Positions 8,514 through 17,245 of a stretch of DNA of 64,000 nt are shown one piece after another (the stretch's first letter is position 1; each line of letters starts with the position of its first letter). Below the pieces are notes generated by a model, which saw nothing but the letters and a program-made list of their open reading frames with translations, was not told the origin of the DNA and searched no databases. The DNA is from Bradyrhizobium sp. NDS-1 (GTDB lineage Bacteria; Pseudomonadota; Alphaproteobacteria; Rhizobiales; Xanthobacteraceae): the NCBI RefSeq assembly GCF_032918005.1, contig NZ_CP136628.1, positions 4,325,501 to 4,389,500 on the forward strand. Reading direction: 5' to 3'. Position numbers and translations under genes: made by a program.

Positions 8514-8555
8514 GGTTTTCAAGACCGGTGCCTTAAACCACTCGGCCACCCTTCC
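8514..8555 (-). pseudogene. truncated tRNA-Ser(UGA), 5' half: probable att site
   Basis: Read on the minus strand from 8555, the sequence starts GGAAGGGTGGCCGAGTGG and continues to the anticodon stem-loop with TGA in loop CTTGAAA. This is a standard tRNA-Ser acceptor 5' strand, D arm and anticodon loop. After 8514 the match stops: no pairing partner for the full anticodon stem, no variable arm, no GGTTCGA T-loop and no acceptor 3' strand. The break falls at the anticodon stem, a usual crossover point of tyrosine recombinases. It therefore marks the right end of the accessory region. Confidence 0.75.
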
Positions 8556-8692
8556 AAAACCCGTAATGGCTGTCGCTTAACGCAGTCGACCGCGCAAGGC
8601 AACGCCAAGTTCGCCTCGGGTCCAAACCTGTGCGGGCGGGGGCGCAGCAACGGCAGCTGACGAGGTGCGTCCAACTCGCATTTCAGCCTGCC

Positions 8693-9037
8693 CTAGCCAG
8701 TCGGGCAATCAACCAGCACGGCGCTTCGGATGTATTTGGTTCTCTGGCGGTCGCTGACATGGCGGCCGAATTGAGGGCTGAAATTGAGGTCATAGCGGCA
8801 CCCTGCCCGCATGGCCTGGTAGATCGCGCCCCGCTCGATCACATAGCTTCCTTCCGGCAGCGTCTTAAGGCGAACCTGCGCGATCGTCTGTTCCTGGCCG
8901 TGGTCCGGGCCGAGATAGGTGACGCGGTCGGTCGAACCGACCGACCAGGCAATTGCAAACACGCAGGCGATCGAGGCAACGAGACCGGCGACCAGACCGA
9001 GTTGCGGTTGCGGAATGGATTCCGAAGGCAAGCTCAT
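8693..9037 (-). CDS. hypothetical membrane-anchored protein
   Basis: 114 aa. One hydrophobic segment at about 14-34 (LGLVAGLVASIACVFAIAW) is followed by a periplasmic beta-like domain with two cysteines (CRYDL, CPTG end). No known domain recognised. It is the first gene right of the tRNA-Ser fragment and lies downstream of the repeat-rich secreted protein, separated from it by a terminator. Confidence 0.55.
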   Translation of the reverse strand: MSLPSESIPQPQLGLVAGLVASIACVFAIAWSVGSTDRVTYLGPDHGQEQTIAQVRLKTLPEGSYVIERGAIYQAMRAGCRYDLNFSPQFGRHVSDRQRTKYIRSAVLVDCPTG

Positions 9038-9091
9038 CTCGTTTCGTGTCGATCCACGCTTACCGGTTCAAACACCTCCTCATCACGCAAG

Positions 9092-9119
9092 AGAAAACGG
9101 CGCCCCGCAAGGGAGCGCC
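9092..9119 (-). terminator. intrinsic terminator after the Cys-rich protein
   Basis: On the minus strand GGCGCTCC, loop CTTGC, GGGGCGCC is followed by GTTTT. Stem arms are 9112-9119 and 9099-9106, with one G-T pair. It lies 30 bases past the stop of the 9149-9523 gene. Confidence 0.65.
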
Positions 9120-9148
9120 GCGTGAATGGTCTTCGACCTGCGCCGGAC

Positions 9149-9523
9149 TCAGTAACCGCAGGACGCGCAGTTCATCTGCACCGGGGCGTAATAGGAATAG
9201 CCCGGCGAGACCATCTCGACGCGCTGGCGCGTGGCGTATTGCGGCGGGATGCGCTGGTACTGGACGCTGGGCGGCGCGACCATCACGGTCTGCGGCACCA
9301 TCACGGTGCGGTACTGCGCCGGCGTGCGATGCGCGACGACGGAGCCCGGCGAGACCATCACGGTCTCGTCGACGGTGCGGTATTGCGGCTGCACGTATTG
9401 CTGCTGATAGCAGGTCGTGCACGGCGGCGGCGTGTAGCAATTGTAGCAGCCGGCGGAGGCTGCGCCCGTCATGGAAATCGCGGCGACGGCGGTCGAGAAA
9501 ACAACGGCGAGAGTGCGAGACAT
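9149..9523 (-). CDS. secreted repeat protein with terminal cysteine clusters
   Basis: 124 aa. Signal peptide 1-24 (AVAAISMTGAASA). The mature N-terminus has a cysteine cluster (CYNCYTPPPCTTC). Three imperfect repeats of about 20 residues follow, each starting with Q-Y and containing V-M-V or V-E-M-V-S/A-P (QYRTVDETVMVSPGS; QYRTVMVPQTVMVAPPS; QYATRQRVEMVSPGY). The chain ends NCASCGY. A periplasmic or surface protein of unknown function. It lies downstream of ilvD on the same strand. Confidence 0.65.
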   Translation of the reverse strand: MSRTLAVVFSTAVAAISMTGAASAGCYNCYTPPPCTTCYQQQYVQPQYRTVDETVMVSPGSVVAHRTPAQYRTVMVPQTVMVAPPSVQYQRIPPQYATRQRVEMVSPGYSYYAPVQMNCASCGY

Positions 9524-9624
9524 TGTGGTGGTGCCCCAGTTGCCCGAAATGGATTTGCGAAGGTCGCCGCAGTATACGCAGCAAAACGCTGCTTTGCCGA
9601 AGTTCGTGGAGGCATCCTTAATGC

Positions 9625-9650
9625 GAACGGCCGGCTTTCGCCGGCCGTTC
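9625..9650. terminator. strong hairpin downstream of ilvD
   Basis: An 11-bp perfect stem (9625-9635 with 9640-9650) closes a 4-base loop, 41 bases past the ilvD stop. There is no T-tract on either side, so it may be a 3'-end stabiliser or weak terminator rather than a classical intrinsic one. Confidence 0.45.
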
Positions 9651-9690
9651 AGATCTTGTTGACCATGCGCGCGAGGCGAACGGCGCGTAC

Positions 9691-11541
9691 TCAGTTCGAA
9701 CGCCGCTTCACCTCACGCACCGCGCCGCGCGCGGCGCTGGTGGTGAGCGCAGCGTAAGCCTGCAGCGCGGTCGAGACGTTGCGCTTGCGGCCTTGCGCCT
9801 GCCAGGCGGCATCGCCCTTGGCCTCTTCGGCCGCGCGGCGCTTGGCGAGCTCCTCGTCGGAGACCTCCAGCGTGATGCTGCGGTTGGGGATGTCGATGGC
9901 GATGATGTCGCCGGTCTGTACCAGTCCGATGTTGCCGCCTTCCGCCGCTTCCGGCGACAGATGGCCGATCGAGAGGCCCGAGGAGCCACCCGAGAAGCGT
10001 CCGTCGGTGACGAGCGCGCAGGCTTTGCCGAGGCCCATCGATTTCAGATAGCTCGTCGGATACAGCATCTCCTGCATGCCGGGGCCGCCGCGCGGGCCCT
10101 CATAGATGATGACCACGACCTCGCCGGCGACGACCTTGCCGCCCAGGATACCCTCGACCGCCGCGTCCTGGCTTTCGAACACGCGCGCGGGACCGGAGAA
10201 TTTCAGGATCGAGGCGTCGACGCCCGCGGTCTTCACGATGCAGCCGTCCTGCGCGAGGTTGCCGTAGAGCACGGCGAGGCCACCGTCCTTGCTGAAGGCG
10301 TGTTCGAGGTCACGCACGACGCCCTTCTCGCGGTCGGCGTCGAGCTCGTCGTAGCGGCGCTCCTGGCTGAAGGCGACTTGCGTCGGGATGCCGCCGGGCG
10401 AGGCGCGGAAGAAGGTGCGGACCGCCTCGCTTTTGGAGCGCTTGATGTCCCAGCGCTCCAGCGAGTCCTTCATAGTCGGCGCATGCACGGTCGAGACCGA
10501 GGTGTCGATCAGCCCGGCGCGGTCGAGCTCGCCGAGAATGCCCATGATGCCGCCGGCGCGATGCACGTCCTCGACATGCACGTCGGCGACCGACGGCGCG
10601 ACCTTGCACAGCACGGGCACGCGGCGCGACAAGCGGTCAATGTCCTGCATGGTGAACTTGACCTCACCTTCATGGGCGGCGGCGAGCAGATGCAGCACGG
10701 TGTTGGTCGAGCCGCCCATGGCGATGTCGAGCGTCATGGCGTTCTCGAACGCCTTGAAATTCGCGACGTTGCGCGGCAGCACGCTCGCGTCCTCCTGCTC
10801 GTAATAGCGGCGGACCAGGTCGACGATGGTGTGGCCGGCCTCGACGAACAGGCGCTTGCGGTCGGCATGGGTCGCGACCACGGTGCCGTTGCCGGGCAGC
10901 GCCAGGCCAAGCGCCTCGGTCAGGCAGTTCATCGAATTGGCGGTGAACATGCCCGAGCAGGAGCCGCAGGTCGGGCACGCCGAGCGCTCGATCACCTTGA
11001 CGTCCTCGTCGCTGACCTTGCTGTCGGCCGCCGCGACCATGGCGTCGATGAGGTCGACGGCCTTGGTCTTGCCGGCCAGCTTGACCTTGCCGGCCTCCAT
11101 CGGCCCGCCCGAGACGAACACGGCGGGGATGTTGAGCCGCAGCGCGGCCATCAGCATGCCGGGCGTGATCTTGTCGCAATTGGAGATGCAGACGAGGCCG
11201 TCGGCGCAGTGCGCGTTGGCCATGTACTCGACGCTGTCGGCGATCAGCTCGCGTGACGGCAGGCTGTAGAGCATGCCGTCATGGCCCATGGCGATGCCGT
11301 CATCGACCGCGATGGTGTTGAACTCCTTGGCGACGCCGCCGGCCTGCTCAATCTCGCGGGCGACGAGCTGGCCAAGGTCCTTCAGATGGACGTGGCCGGG
11401 CACGAACTGGGTGAAGGAGTTGACGACGGCGATGATCGGCTTGCCGAAATCGGCATCCTTCATGCCGGTCGCGCGCCAGAGGCCGCGGGCGCCCGCCATG
11501 TTGCGGCCGTGGGTGGTGGTGCGGGAGCGATAGGCTGGCAT
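9691..11541 (-). CDS. ilvD: dihydroxy-acid dehydratase
   Basis: 616 aa, the normal length. Catalyses dehydration of 2,3-dihydroxy-3-methylbutanoate and -pentanoate to the 2-keto acids, the third step of valine and isoleucine synthesis. Start [20 protein letters not shown] is chosen because the open frame upstream only translates a palindromic intergenic repeat. Family signatures are visible: CDKITPGM, the iron-sulfur ligand cysteines in CISNCDK and [16 protein letters not shown], and the C-terminal [16 protein letters not shown]. Cytosolic. It is monocistronic here or leads the small secreted-protein genes downstream. Confidence 0.97.
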   Translation of the reverse strand: MPAYRSRTTTHGRNMAGARGLWRATGMKDADFGKPIIAVVNSFTQFVPGHVHLKDLGQLVAREIEQAGGVAKEFNTIAVDDGIAMGHDGMLYSLPSRELIADSVEYMANAHCADGLVCISNCDKITPGMLMAALRLNIPAVFVSGGPMEAGKVKLAGKTKAVDLIDAMVAAADSKVSDEDVKVIERSACPTCGSCSGMFTANSMNCLTEALGLALPGNGTVVATHADRKRLFVEAGHTIVDLVRRYYEQEDASVLPRNVANFKAFENAMTLDIAMGGSTNTVLHLLAAAHEGEVKFTMQDIDRLSRRVPVLCKVAPSVADVHVEDVHRAGGIMGILGELDRAGLIDTSVSTVHAPTMKDSLERWDIKRSKSEAVRTFFRASPGGIPTQVAFSQERRYDELDADREKGVVRDLEHAFSKDGGLAVLYGNLAQDGCIVKTAGVDASILKFSGPARVFESQDAAVEGILGGKVVAGEVVVIIYEGPRGGPGMQEMLYPTSYLKSMGLGKACALVTDGRFSGGSSGLSIGHLSPEAAEGGNIGLVQTGDIIAIDIPNRSITLEVSDEELAKRRAAEEAKGDAAWQAQGRKRNVSTALQAYAALTTSAARGAVREVKRRSN

Positions 11542-11705
11542 GGCGGTTTCCGTCCTCGGTTTTGGCCGGGCGGGCGAAAAAATATGAAGCCGCCTCAGAC
11601 CTTTGTGGCCGGATAGCGCACGCCGGGAACGCGCGCAACGGGAACTTGGGCCGGACAGGGCTCCCCTGCTCCCGGCGCGGGGTTTGCGTCGCTGCCTATC
11701 TCTCC

Positions 11706-11812
11706 CGTCATTCCGGGGCGATGCGGAGCATCGAACCCGGAATCCATCAGGCGGCACGCACGCGGCCAGATGGATTCCGGGTTCACGCCTTTCGGCGCGC
11801 CCCGGAATGACG
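11706..11812. repeat. nested inverted repeat between dpp-type operon and ilvD
   Basis: Outer arms CGTCATTCCGGGGCG (11706-11720) and its exact reverse complement (11798-11812) enclose inner arms at 11733-11748 and 11769-11784, 16 bases and also exact. This is a long, compound palindrome in non-coding DNA. I recall such CATTCCGGGG / GAACCCGGAATCC elements as widely scattered in Bradyrhizobium genomes. They translate as a misleading N-terminal extension of ilvD. Confidence 0.8.
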
Positions 11813-11821
11813 GCGGAGGGC

Positions 11822-12682
11822 CTATTGCAGCGTCGGTTCCAGCCGGTCACGCAGCCAATCCCCGATCACGGAGACCGCCAGCGTGGTGATCACGATGGTG
11901 GTAGCCGGCGCCAGCATGATCCAGGGCGCCCGCGTCAGGTATTCCCGGCCATAGCCGACCATGTTGCCGAGGCTGGTCATCGGCGGCTGCACGCCGAGGC
12001 CGAGGAAGGACAGGCCCGACTCCATCAGGATCACCTCGGGGAACACCAGCGTGGTCGAGACGATCAGGGTCGAGGCGATGTTGGGCAGGATGTGCCGGAC
12101 GTAGATCCGCGGCGGCGTCGCTCCGAGTTGGCGGACGGCGGCGGCGTAGCCTTGCGCGTTGGCGGAGACGGCAAGTCCCCGCGCGATGCGGGCATAGCGC
12201 TCCCAGCCGAACAGTCCCATCAGGCCGATCAGAAGCGGCAGCGAATTGCCGAAGAAGGCGAGCACGGCGAGCGCCATGATCAGGAAGGGCATGCTGGCCT
12301 GGAAGTCGGTCAGCATCAGCACGAACTGCTCGACGGCCCCACGGAAATGCGCGGCCAGGAAGCCGAGCGTGGTGCCGACCACGGCCGAGATCGCGGTGGC
12401 GCCGAAGGCGATCAGCAGCGAGATGCGGATCGAGACGAGCAGCCGCGACAGCACGTCCCGGCCGAGCTCGTCGGTGCCGAGCCAGTGCGCGGCATTGCCG
12501 GGCGCGGCCAGGCGGTTGCGCAGGTCGAGCTGGGTGAAGCCGTAAGGCGCGATCTTCTCCGCGAAGGCCGCGATCACCAGCATGGCGACGATCCAGGTCA
12601 CCGCGAGCGCGACCGAGACCGGGATTGCGGGCAGGCTGATGCGGCGGCGAACCGTCGTATCCTTCAGCGTCGCGTCGGTCAT
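11822..12682 (-). CDS. peptide-type ABC importer permease (DppC/OppC family)
   Basis: 286 aa. N-terminal cytosolic tail, then about six membrane segments. The EAA loop is visible ([21 protein letters not shown]) and an N-terminal OppC-like segment ([12 protein letters not shown] ... [16 protein letters not shown]) is present. Start ATG 12682 overlaps the stop of the upstream permease (ATGA), indicating coupled translation. It pairs with the DppB-type permease as the inner-membrane channel. Last gene of the operon. Confidence 0.92.
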   Translation of the reverse strand: MTDATLKDTTVRRRISLPAIPVSVALAVTWIVAMLVIAAFAEKIAPYGFTQLDLRNRLAAPGNAAHWLGTDELGRDVLSRLLVSIRISLLIAFGATAISAVVGTTLGFLAAHFRGAVEQFVLMLTDFQASMPFLIMALAVLAFFGNSLPLLIGLMGLFGWERYARIARGLAVSANAQGYAAAVRQLGATPPRIYVRHILPNIASTLIVSTTLVFPEVILMESGLSFLGLGVQPPMTSLGNMVGYGREYLTRAPWIMLAPATTIVITTLAVSVIGDWLRDRLEPTLQ

Positions 12683-13608
12683 GCGTGGGCTCCCTTGGCG
12701 CGCAACCGCGGATCGAGAAAGCCGTAGAGAAAGTCGACGATCAAATTGGACGTGACCATGGTCATCGCCACCAGCAAGAGGATGCACTGCACGACGGCGA
12801 GGTCGCGGTTGGCGACGGCGACGACGAGCAGGCGCCCTACTCCCGGCCAGGAAAATACGCTTTCGACCACGACCGCGCCCGCGATCAGCGTGCCCACCAT
12901 GAAGCCCAGAATGGTGACGGTCGGGATCGCTGCATTCGGCAGCGCATGGGACGTCACCACCTTGCGCCACGGAACACCCTTGGCGGAGGCGGTGCGGATA
13001 TAGGGCTGGCCAAGCACCTCCAGCATCGCGCTTCGGGTGAAGCGCGCCAGCACGGCGGCACCGCCGAGGCTGAGCGTGACGATGGGCAGGATCGCGTGGC
13101 GCCAGCTGTCCTGGCCGCCCGACGGAAGCCAGCCGAGCTGCACGGCGAAGACGAGCACGAGCAGCAGCGCCAGCACGAAGCTCGGCACGGTGAAGCCGGC
13201 AACCGCCGTCATCATCACGGCGCGGTCGATCCCCGAACCCCGATGCAGTGCGGCATAGATGCCGGCGGGAACGCCGAGCGCGACCTTGAAGAAGAAGGCC
13301 GGCAACGTCAGCGCCAGCGTCGCCGGGATCCGCTCCAGCACGAGCTCGATCGCGGGCCGCCCGTCGCGCATGGAGCGGCCGAGCTCGCCCTTGGCGATGG
13401 CGCCGAAATAATCGAAATACTGGAACCAGATGGGATCATCGAGACCCCAAGCCTTGCGGAACGCCGCCAGTACCTCCGGCGGCGCCTCCGGTCCGAGGAT
13501 CATCAGCGCCGGATCGCCTGACAACCGCAGCACGACAAAGGCGAAGGTGACGACGAGCACGATCGTGAGCGCCGCACGCCCGATGCGGATGGCGAAATAA
13601 CGTCCCAT
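12679..13608 (-). CDS. peptide-type ABC importer permease (DppB/OppB family)
   Basis: 309 aa. Short N-terminal membrane segment (ALTIVLVVTFAFVVLRL), the periplasmic GDPALMILGPEAPPE segment typical of DppB, then five further segments. The EAA loop reads RTASAKGVPWRKVVTSHALP. It ends with the conserved VVDFLYGFLDPRLR-like tail (IVDFLYGFLDPRLR). Overlaps the ATPase gene upstream and the second permease downstream. Confidence 0.93.
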   Translation of the reverse strand: MGRYFAIRIGRAALTIVLVVTFAFVVLRLSGDPALMILGPEAPPEVLAAFRKAWGLDDPIWFQYFDYFGAIAKGELGRSMRDGRPAIELVLERIPATLALTLPAFFFKVALGVPAGIYAALHRGSGIDRAVMMTAVAGFTVPSFVLALLLVLVFAVQLGWLPSGGQDSWRHAILPIVTLSLGGAAVLARFTRSAMLEVLGQPYIRTASAKGVPWRKVVTSHALPNAAIPTVTILGFMVGTLIAGAVVVESVFSWPGVGRLLVVAVANRDLAVVQCILLLVAMTMVTSNLIVDFLYGFLDPRLRAKGAHA

Positions 13609-14594
13609 CAGGCCGCGTCCCGCGTCTCGGCGCCGGTGACGAGGTGACAGGCGACTTGCCTGTTGCCGCCGACGGCCGCAAGCGCCGGTACCTCGCTCGC
13701 ACAGCGCGCAATCGCACGTGGACAGCGCGGATGGAACGCACAGCCTTGGGGGCGCGCCGCCGGGTTCGGCGGGTCGCCTGCGAGCACGATGCGGCCGGCG
13801 CTGCGGCGCCCCGGCGCGGGCGAGGCCGAGACTAGCGCCTGGGTATAGGGATGCTCGGGTCGCGCGAACAGATCGTCCGCGCTGCCGATCTCGACGATGC
13901 GGCCGAGATACATCACGGCGACGACATTGCTGATCTGCCTGACGACGCGCAGATCATGGCTGATGAACAGCAGCGTCAGCGACAATTGGGCCTGGAGATC
14001 GCAAAGCAGGTTCACGACCTGCGCCTGGATCGAGACGTCGAGCGCACTGACCGGTTCGTCGCAGACCAGAAAGTCGGGTTTCGTGGCGAGCGCGCGTGCC
14101 AGCACGATGCGCTGACGCTGACCGCCCGAGAGCGCGCCGGGATAGCGCACGCCATGCGCGGGGGTCAGCTCGACCGCGCGCAGGAGTTCGCGAACACGGT
14201 CTTCGCGCTCGGCAGGCGTGCCGATGCCATGAATGTCGAGGGGCTCGCGGATCTGGGCGGCGACCGGCAAACGCCGGTCCAGCGCGCCGAGCGGGTCCTG
14301 AAAGATCATCTGCATGCGCGCCCGCTGCGCGCGCCATGCCGGCGTGGCCGGCGCAGCCATCGGCTTGCCATCGAACCGCACCTCGCCGCGATCGGGCGGC
14401 TCGAGACCGAGCACGATACGCCCTGTCGTCGACTTGCCCGAGCCGGACTCGCCGACGAGGCCGAGCGTCTCGCCCTTGGCAATCGCCAGCGACACGCCGT
14501 CGACGGCATGAACGGCGGTGCTGCGCCCGAACATTCCGGAGCGCATCGCGTAGCTGCGCGAGACCGCGGACACTTCGACGAGCGACACACTCAT
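13608..14594 (-). CDS. ABC importer ATPase, DppF/OppF type
   Basis: 328 aa. Walker A at 48-56 (GESGSGKST), signature LSGGQRQRI, Walker B FLVCDEPVSALD and the switch His in ISHDL. The C-terminal oligopeptide-transporter domain contains the iron-sulfur-type Cys motif (CAFHPRCPRAIARC). It overlaps the upstream ATPase by four bases (ATGA) and touches the permease start. Forms a heterodimer with the DppD-type subunit. Confidence 0.93.
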   Translation of the reverse strand: MSVSLVEVSAVSRSYAMRSGMFGRSTAVHAVDGVSLAIAKGETLGLVGESGSGKSTTGRIVLGLEPPDRGEVRFDGKPMAAPATPAWRAQRARMQMIFQDPLGALDRRLPVAAQIREPLDIHGIGTPAEREDRVRELLRAVELTPAHGVRYPGALSGGQRQRIVLARALATKPDFLVCDEPVSALDVSIQAQVVNLLCDLQAQLSLTLLFISHDLRVVRQISNVVAVMYLGRIVEIGSADDLFARPEHPYTQALVSASPAPGRRSAGRIVLAGDPPNPAARPQGCAFHPRCPRAIARCASEVPALAAVGGNRQVACHLVTGAETRDAA

Positions 14595-15574
14595 TCGGCG
14601 GCGATCCCGAGCAGCGCGCGGCGCGACGCCTCGGCGCGGATGCAGGCGACGTTGCGGTCATGCGCGATCGGCGCCAAGGTCGGCGCGGCAAGGCCGCACG
14701 GCTCCGCCGCCAGCGTGCAGCGTGGCGCGAAGGCGCAACCGCTTGGCATGTGCACGGGATCGGGAACGGTCCCGGGAATGGCCGTCAGGCGCCGCCGCGG
14801 CCCCTCGAGCGGCGGCAGCGCGCCGATCAGGCCCTGGGCATAGGGATGCACGGGATCGGCAAACAGCTGGTTGCTGGGTGCCTCCTCGACGATGCGGCCG
14901 GCATACATGACGGCGACGCGATCGCAATTCTCGGCGACGACGCCGAGATCGTGGCTGATCAGCACCATGGCCATGCCGAACTCGCGGCGAATGGTCGAGA
15001 GCAATTCCAGGATCTGCGCCTGGATGGTGGCATCGAGCGCGGTGGTCGGCTCGTCCGCGATCAGCAGGTCGGGATTTCCGGCAAGCGCCATCGCGATCAT
15101 GATGCGCTGGACCTGGCCGCCGGAGAATTCGTGCGGATAGGCCTCCAGCCGCCGGCCCGCGTCGGGAATGCCGACGAGATCGAGCAGCCGTCGCGCTTCC
15201 GTCTTCACGGCGTTGCCCTGGAGATCGCGGTGCAGCGCCAGCGCTTCGCAGAGCTGCTTGCGGATGGTCAGCACCGGATTGAGCGCACTCGCCGGATCCT
15301 GGAAGATCATCGCGACCCGCCCGCCCCGCACCTGATCAAGCTCGGCGGCAGGAGCTCCGAGGATCTCGCGGCCATCGAGCTGTACCGAGCCCGTGACCTG
15401 CGCATGCCGCGGCAACAGGCCGAGGGCCGCGAGCCACGTCACGGACTTGCCCGATCCGGACTCGCCGACGAGGCCGAGGGCCTCGCCCTTCTGCAAGCCG
15501 ATGTCGACGCCACGCAGGACCGGCACGCCACCAAAGGCGACGCGCAGGTTCTTGATGCTGACCAGCGGTGTCAC
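14591..15574 (-). CDS. ABC importer ATPase, DppD/OppD type
   Basis: 327 aa. Walker A at 37-45 (GESGSGKSV), signature FSGGQVQRI, Walker [14 protein letters not shown]-loop ISHDLG, and the C-terminal [14 protein letters not shown] motif of the oligopeptide subfamily. It begins 3 bases after the binding-protein stop. In the family these two ATPases energise di/oligopeptide, opine or glycoside uptake. Confidence 0.93.
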   Translation of the reverse strand: MTPLVSIKNLRVAFGGVPVLRGVDIGLQKGEALGLVGESGSGKSVTWLAALGLLPRHAQVTGSVQLDGREILGAPAAELDQVRGGRVAMIFQDPASALNPVLTIRKQLCEALALHRDLQGNAVKTEARRLLDLVGIPDAGRRLEAYPHEFSGGQVQRIMIAMALAGNPDLLIADEPTTALDATIQAQILELLSTIRREFGMAMVLISHDLGVVAENCDRVAVMYAGRIVEEAPSNQLFADPVHPYAQGLIGALPPLEGPRRRLTAIPGTVPDPVHMPSGCAFAPRCTLAAEPCGLAAPTLAPIAHDRNVACIRAEASRRALLGIAAE

Positions 15575-15577
15575 GGC

Positions 15578-17215
15578 TTACGCCTCGAAATTGCCGGCGC
15601 GGAAATCCATCGCAAAGGCCGGCGACGCCTTCCACTTGATCGATTTCGGCTTGGCCGTGAAGGTCGCGTTCTGGTGCAGCACCGTATAGGCGGGATCCTC
15701 GCGCTCGGCGATCTCCAGCATGCGGCGGAACGCCTTCTTGCGCGCGGCGCGGTCGGTCGAGGTTTCCAGGAACTCCGAGAGCTTGTTCAGCTCGACATTG
15801 GTCCACTCCCCGATCTGCTGCTGCTGGCCGTTCGGCCCGTGCTGGGCGACCAGCGAGGAGACCGGATCGTTGAAGGCGGCCGAGTTCGACCAGTCGCGCA
15901 CGGCGCGCGCGGGTCCACGCTCCATGATCTGCGACCAGTTCTCCTTGGTCTCGATCTGGACGTTGAGGCCGACCGACTTCCACATCTCGACCAGCACCTG
16001 CGCGGTCGCGACCTGGTTGGTGTAGTAATTGTTGAGCAGACGATAAGGGATCGGATCACCCTTGTAGTTGGCCTGCTTCAACAGATCCTGCGCGAGCTTG
16101 GGATCATACGCCGGCACGTTCCAATCGGCGTTGAACATGTCACCGTAGAATTCCCATTGCAGGCCCTTCGGCACGCGGGTGCGGCCGGCCCACAGGCTGT
16201 CGACGATCGCCTGGCGGTCGATCGCATGGGTGAAAGCGCGCCGCACAAGCGGATTTGCGAGCACGGCGTGGTTCTTGTCGAACACGGTCAGGCGGTGATT
16301 GAGGATGGTGCCGCCCTGCACCTCGAACGCGGAATTCTTCTCGATGCCGGCGACCTGATCCGGTGGGATGTCGCAGGCGAACTGATACTCCCCCGAGAGC
16401 AGCCCGTTGATGCGGCTCGCGACCTCCGGGACTTCCAGAAAGCGGATGCGTTTGAGCGGCGGCCGCCCGCCCCAATATTCGTCGTGAGCTTCCAGCGTCA
16501 GCGACACGTCGGGCTTGAGCTCGACCACCTTGTAGGGACCGGTGGTGATCGGCTTGCGCGCCCAGTCGAGATAGCTTGCGGATTCCTCCCAGGCGCGGCG
16601 GTTCATGATGTCGGAGCCGTAGCGCATCAGGCGGCCCTCGATCGTGACGTCGGGCGTCGCGTTGTAGAAGCGCACCGTGTACTTGTCGACGGCGTCGACG
16701 CGGACGAGGTCGGGCCAGATGCGGCGAGCGACCGCGGGGACATCAGGCGGCAATTCCTTGCCCGGACGCGGCGTCGGGATCTTCTCGAACGCCTGGATGG
16801 TCGAGCGGCTCTTAGCCTCGGTCTCGCCGAACATGCGCTGGCGGCTGAAGGTGAAGACGACGTCCTCGGCCGTGAGCTCGTCGCCATTGTGGAATTTGAC
16901 GCCCTGCCGCAGCTTCAGCTCGACGGTCTGATCGTCGATGCGGCGCCATTCGGTGGCGAGACCCGGCACGGCCTCGAGATTGCCGCGCCAGTTCTTGGAG
17001 ATCAGACCTTCCCAGATCGAGGAGAAGAACACGCGCTCGCCGACATTGGACTGCTCGCGCAGCACGTCGAGCACGTTGGCATTCGTCACCTTCTGCACGG
17101 CGATCGTCACCGACGGACGGTTGTCGCTCTGCCCGATCGCAAAGCGCGGCAGCAGCAATGTGCCCGCGGCAGCGCCGCCGGATTTCAGGATGGTGCGACG
17201 GGTAAATCTGCTCAT
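15578..17215 (-). CDS. ABC importer substrate-binding protein, SBP_bac_5 family
   Basis: 545 aa. Twin-arginine signal (TRRTILKSGGAAAGTLLLPR) followed by the family-5 lobe structure: FSSIWEGLISKNWRGNLEAV at the N-lobe, then VELKLRQGVKFHNGDELTAE and the C-lobe AFTHAIDRQAIVDSL segment. It binds the solute in the periplasm. Length is normal. It follows a sugar-isomerase-like gene by 30 bases, so the substrate may be a sugar derivative or opine rather than a plain peptide; this is inference. Confidence 0.92.
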   Translation of the reverse strand: MSRFTRRTILKSGGAAAGTLLLPRFAIGQSDNRPSVTIAVQKVTNANVLDVLREQSNVGERVFFSSIWEGLISKNWRGNLEAVPGLATEWRRIDDQTVELKLRQGVKFHNGDELTAEDVVFTFSRQRMFGETEAKSRSTIQAFEKIPTPRPGKELPPDVPAVARRIWPDLVRVDAVDKYTVRFYNATPDVTIEGRLMRYGSDIMNRRAWEESASYLDWARKPITTGPYKVVELKPDVSLTLEAHDEYWGGRPPLKRIRFLEVPEVASRINGLLSGEYQFACDIPPDQVAGIEKNSAFEVQGGTILNHRLTVFDKNHAVLANPLVRRAFTHAIDRQAIVDSLWAGRTRVPKGLQWEFYGDMFNADWNVPAYDPKLAQDLLKQANYKGDPIPYRLLNNYYTNQVATAQVLVEMWKSVGLNVQIETKENWSQIMERGPARAVRDWSNSAAFNDPVSSLVAQHGPNGQQQQIGEWTNVELNKLSEFLETSTDRAARKKAFRRMLEIAEREDPAYTVLHQNATFTAKPKSIKWKASPAFAMDFRAGNFEA

Positions 17216-17245
17216 GATGGGGACCCCTGCCCTTTGTGGTGTCGT

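Noticed and set aside
8461..8556. A complete tRNA-Ser
   Set aside because: The 3' half has no anticodon-stem partner, variable arm, T-arm or acceptor strand, so it was called a truncated copy.
9793..11256. A 487-codon plus-strand open frame opposite ilvD
   Set aside because: ilvD has full-length family identity; the opposite frame has none.
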